The position numbers were made by a program, and so were the translations under genes. A stretch of 14,178 nucleotides of DNA from JASJHI01 sp965371355 (GTDB taxonomy: Bacteria; Actinomycetota; Acidimicrobiia; Acidimicrobiales; Ilumatobacteraceae). Positions 12,681-14,178 of the stretch are shown piece by piece. Each line of letters starts with the position of its first letter. The stretch's first letter is position 1. The stretch is taken from positions 1-14,178 of the forward strand of contig CBDUYD010000074.1 in the NCBI GenBank assembly GCA_965371355.1, in the 5' to 3' direction. A model generated the notes under the pieces. That model ran no database searches and was not told the origin of the DNA. It saw nothing but the letters and a program-made list of their open reading frames with translations.

Positions 12681-14178
12681 ATGATCGACGACGACCACAC
12701 TCCTCCCGGCGCACCCACCGACTCCCCTCCATACCGCTACAGCTCCACGCTGGCGCGCGACATCGAGCTGCGGTGGCAGGAGTACTGGGCGGCCGAGGGC
12801 ACCTTCGAGACCCCGAATCCCACCGGTGTGCTCGCGGATCCCGACGCGATGGCCGGTCGTGGCGAGAAGCTGTTCGTGCTCGACATGTTCCCCTATCCGT
12901 CCGGGGTCGGGCTCCACGTGGGCCACCCGCTCGGCTACATCGGAACCGACGTGTACTCGCGCTTCAAGCGGATGACCGGCCACAACGTGCTCTATTCGAT
13001 GGGCTTCGACGCGTTCGGTCTGCCCGCCGAGCAGTACGCCGTGCAGACCGGCACACATCCGGCGATCACGACCGAGGCCAACATCGCCACGATGCGCCGC
13101 CAACTCCGCCGACTGGGCATGAGTCACGACACGCGGCGGAGTGTCTCGACGATCGATCCCGCCTACTACCGGTGGACCCAGTGGATCTTCTCTCAGATCT
13201 TCAACGCGTGGTACGACCACGACCTCCAGCGCGCGCGTCCGATCGACGAACTGATCGCCGGGTACGCGACCGGAAGCCGGGCCACGCCCGACGGTCGGCC
13301 CTGGACCGATCTGACCGCCGCCGAACGGGCAGACATCGTCGACGCGCACCGGCTGGCGTATGTGAGCGAGGCGCCGGTCAACTGGTGTCCGGGGCTCGGA
13401 ACCGTCGTCGCCAACGAGGAGGTCACCGCGGACGGCCGCAGCGACCGCGGCAACTTCCCGGTCTTCAAGCGCAGCATGCGCCAGTGGATGATGCGCATCA
13501 CCGACTACGCCGACCGGCTGCTCGACGACCTCGACCTGCTCGACTGGCCCGACTCGATCAAGACGATGCAGCGCAACTGGATCGGTCGCAGCGATGGTGC
13601 GATGGTCCACTTCCCCACCGACGCCGGCGAGGCGATCAGCGTGTTCACCACCCGCCCCGACACGCTGTTCGGGGCCTCATTCATGGTGCTCGCGCCCGAG
13701 CATCCACTCGTCGATGCGCTGACCACCCCCGAACGGGCCGGCGAGGTTGCCGAGTACCGGCACGCGGCCGGGGCGAAGAAGGACATCGACCGCCAGGACG
13801 AGACCCGCGTCAAGACCGGGGTCTTCACGGGCTCCTACGCCACCAACCCGATCAACGATGTGTCGATCCCGGTGTGGATCGCCGACTACGTCCTGATGGG
13901 GTATGGCACCGGGGCGATCATGGCCGTGCCCTGCGGCGACCATCGCGACTTCGAGTTCGCCACCAAGTTCGGGCTCCCGATACCCGCGATCCAGCAGCCG
14001 CCCGGTTCGTGGTTCGAAGCGCACGGCATCGAACCGACCCTCGACACGTCGGTTTGGCCCGAGGCCTTCATCGGCGACGCTGCGTACGTGCAGTCGGCGA
14101 ACGACACGATCGACCTCGACGGGATCGACGTCGTCGCCGAGGGGGTCGCGATCACCAACGAGTGGCTCGAGGCCAACC
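12681..14178 (+). CDS. leuS: Leucyl-tRNA synthetase (3' end missing)
   Basis: The first 499 residues of a class I synthetase that charges tRNA-Leu; the frame runs off the window edge. Full actinobacterial forms are about 950 residues, so roughly half is present. The catalytic signature is HVGH (79-82) in PYPSGVGLHVGHPLGY, followed by GFDAFGLPAEQYAVQTGTHP. The zinc/insert region has VNWCPGLGTVVANEEV, then RQWMMRITDYADRLL. The editing (CP1) domain shows TTRPDTLFG (323-331) and GTGAIMAVPCGDHRD (409-423), with both aspartates (D420, D423) that position the mischarged amino acid, so proofreading appears intact. The KMSKS loop lies beyond the window. The ATG at 12681 is the only start near the -10 box; the first 20 residues are a variable, proline-rich lead. 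Confidence 0.97.
   Translation, partial: MIDDDHTPPGAPTDSPPYRYSSTLARDIELRWQEYWAAEGTFETPNPTGVLADPDAMAGRGEKLFVLDMFPYPSGVGLHVGHPLGYIGTDVYSRFKRMTGHNVLYSMGFDAFGLPAEQYAVQTGTHPAITTEANIATMRRQLRRLGMSHDTRRSVSTIDPAYYRWTQWIFSQIFNAWYDHDLQRARPIDELIAGYATGSRATPDGRPWTDLTAAERADIVDAHRLAYVSEAPVNWCPGLGTVVANEEVTADGRSDRGNFPVFKRSMRQWMMRITDYADRLLDDLDLLDWPDSIKTMQRNWIGRSDGAMVHFPTDAGEAISVFTTRPDTLFGASFMVLAPEHPLVDALTTPERAGEVAEYRHAAGAKKDIDRQDETRVKTGVFTGSYATNPINDVSIPVWIADYVLMGYGTGAIMAVPCGDHRDFEFATKFGLPIPAIQQPPGSWFEAHGIEPTLDTSVWPEAFIGDAAYVQSANDTIDLDGIDVVAEGVAITNEWLEAN

Overview
This is a GC-rich, densely coded window from the chromosome of an actinobacterium, most likely an Acidimicrobiia (Ilumatobacter-like) or close relative. 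This placement is inference. It rests on the high GC content, a long actinobacterial-type leucyl-tRNA synthetase, a PAC2-family protein, a TIGR03617-like LLM (luciferase-like) oxidoreductase, a mycobacterial-style fused dipeptide ABC ATPase, and TANNNT -10 boxes set almost directly on start codons. There is no rRNA, tRNA, CRISPR array, insertion sequence or phage gene. Base composition looks uniform, so I see no sign of recent transfer.

Layout. (1) 1-672: the 3' part of a PaaX-family regulator on the plus strand, overlapping tail-to-tail with a thioredoxin/TPR protein on the minus strand (653-1360). (2) A 45-bp divergent spacer (1361-1405) holds two leaderless-type -10 boxes and a perfect 9-bp inverted repeat. 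It leads into a plus-strand set: an ACAD10/11-type phosphotransferase (1406-2455), a PAC2 protein with an ATGA overlap (2452-3375), and a probable F420-dependent LLM oxidoreductase (3410-4429). (3) A perfect 19-bp hairpin (4447-4495) separates these from convergent minus-strand genes. (4) 4568-10440, minus strand: a peptide-type ABC importer read as lipoprotein binding protein, DppB permease, DppC permease, fused double ATPase. The permease and ATPase genes overlap by 1-4 bp; a hairpin lies after the binding-protein gene. (5) 10567-12282, minus: a fatty-acyl-AMP ligase/acyl-CoA synthetase. 12308-12628, minus: a small double zinc-ribbon protein. (6) 12681 to the end, plus: leucyl-tRNA synthetase, cut by the window edge.

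How they work together: the importer genes form one clear functional unit, bringing in peptides or similar solutes. The kinase, PAC2 and LLM genes share a strand, but their metabolic link is not evident. The most distinctive feature is regulatory. Most transcription-unit starts have TANNNT exactly 7 nt (range 7-11) before ATG and no convincing Shine-Dalgarno, which points to leaderless mRNAs. The ABC importer instead has a conventional promoter, a 5' leader of about 56 nt and a strong ribosome binding site. I found no clearly undescribed multi-gene system; the findings are mainly regulatory and architectural.
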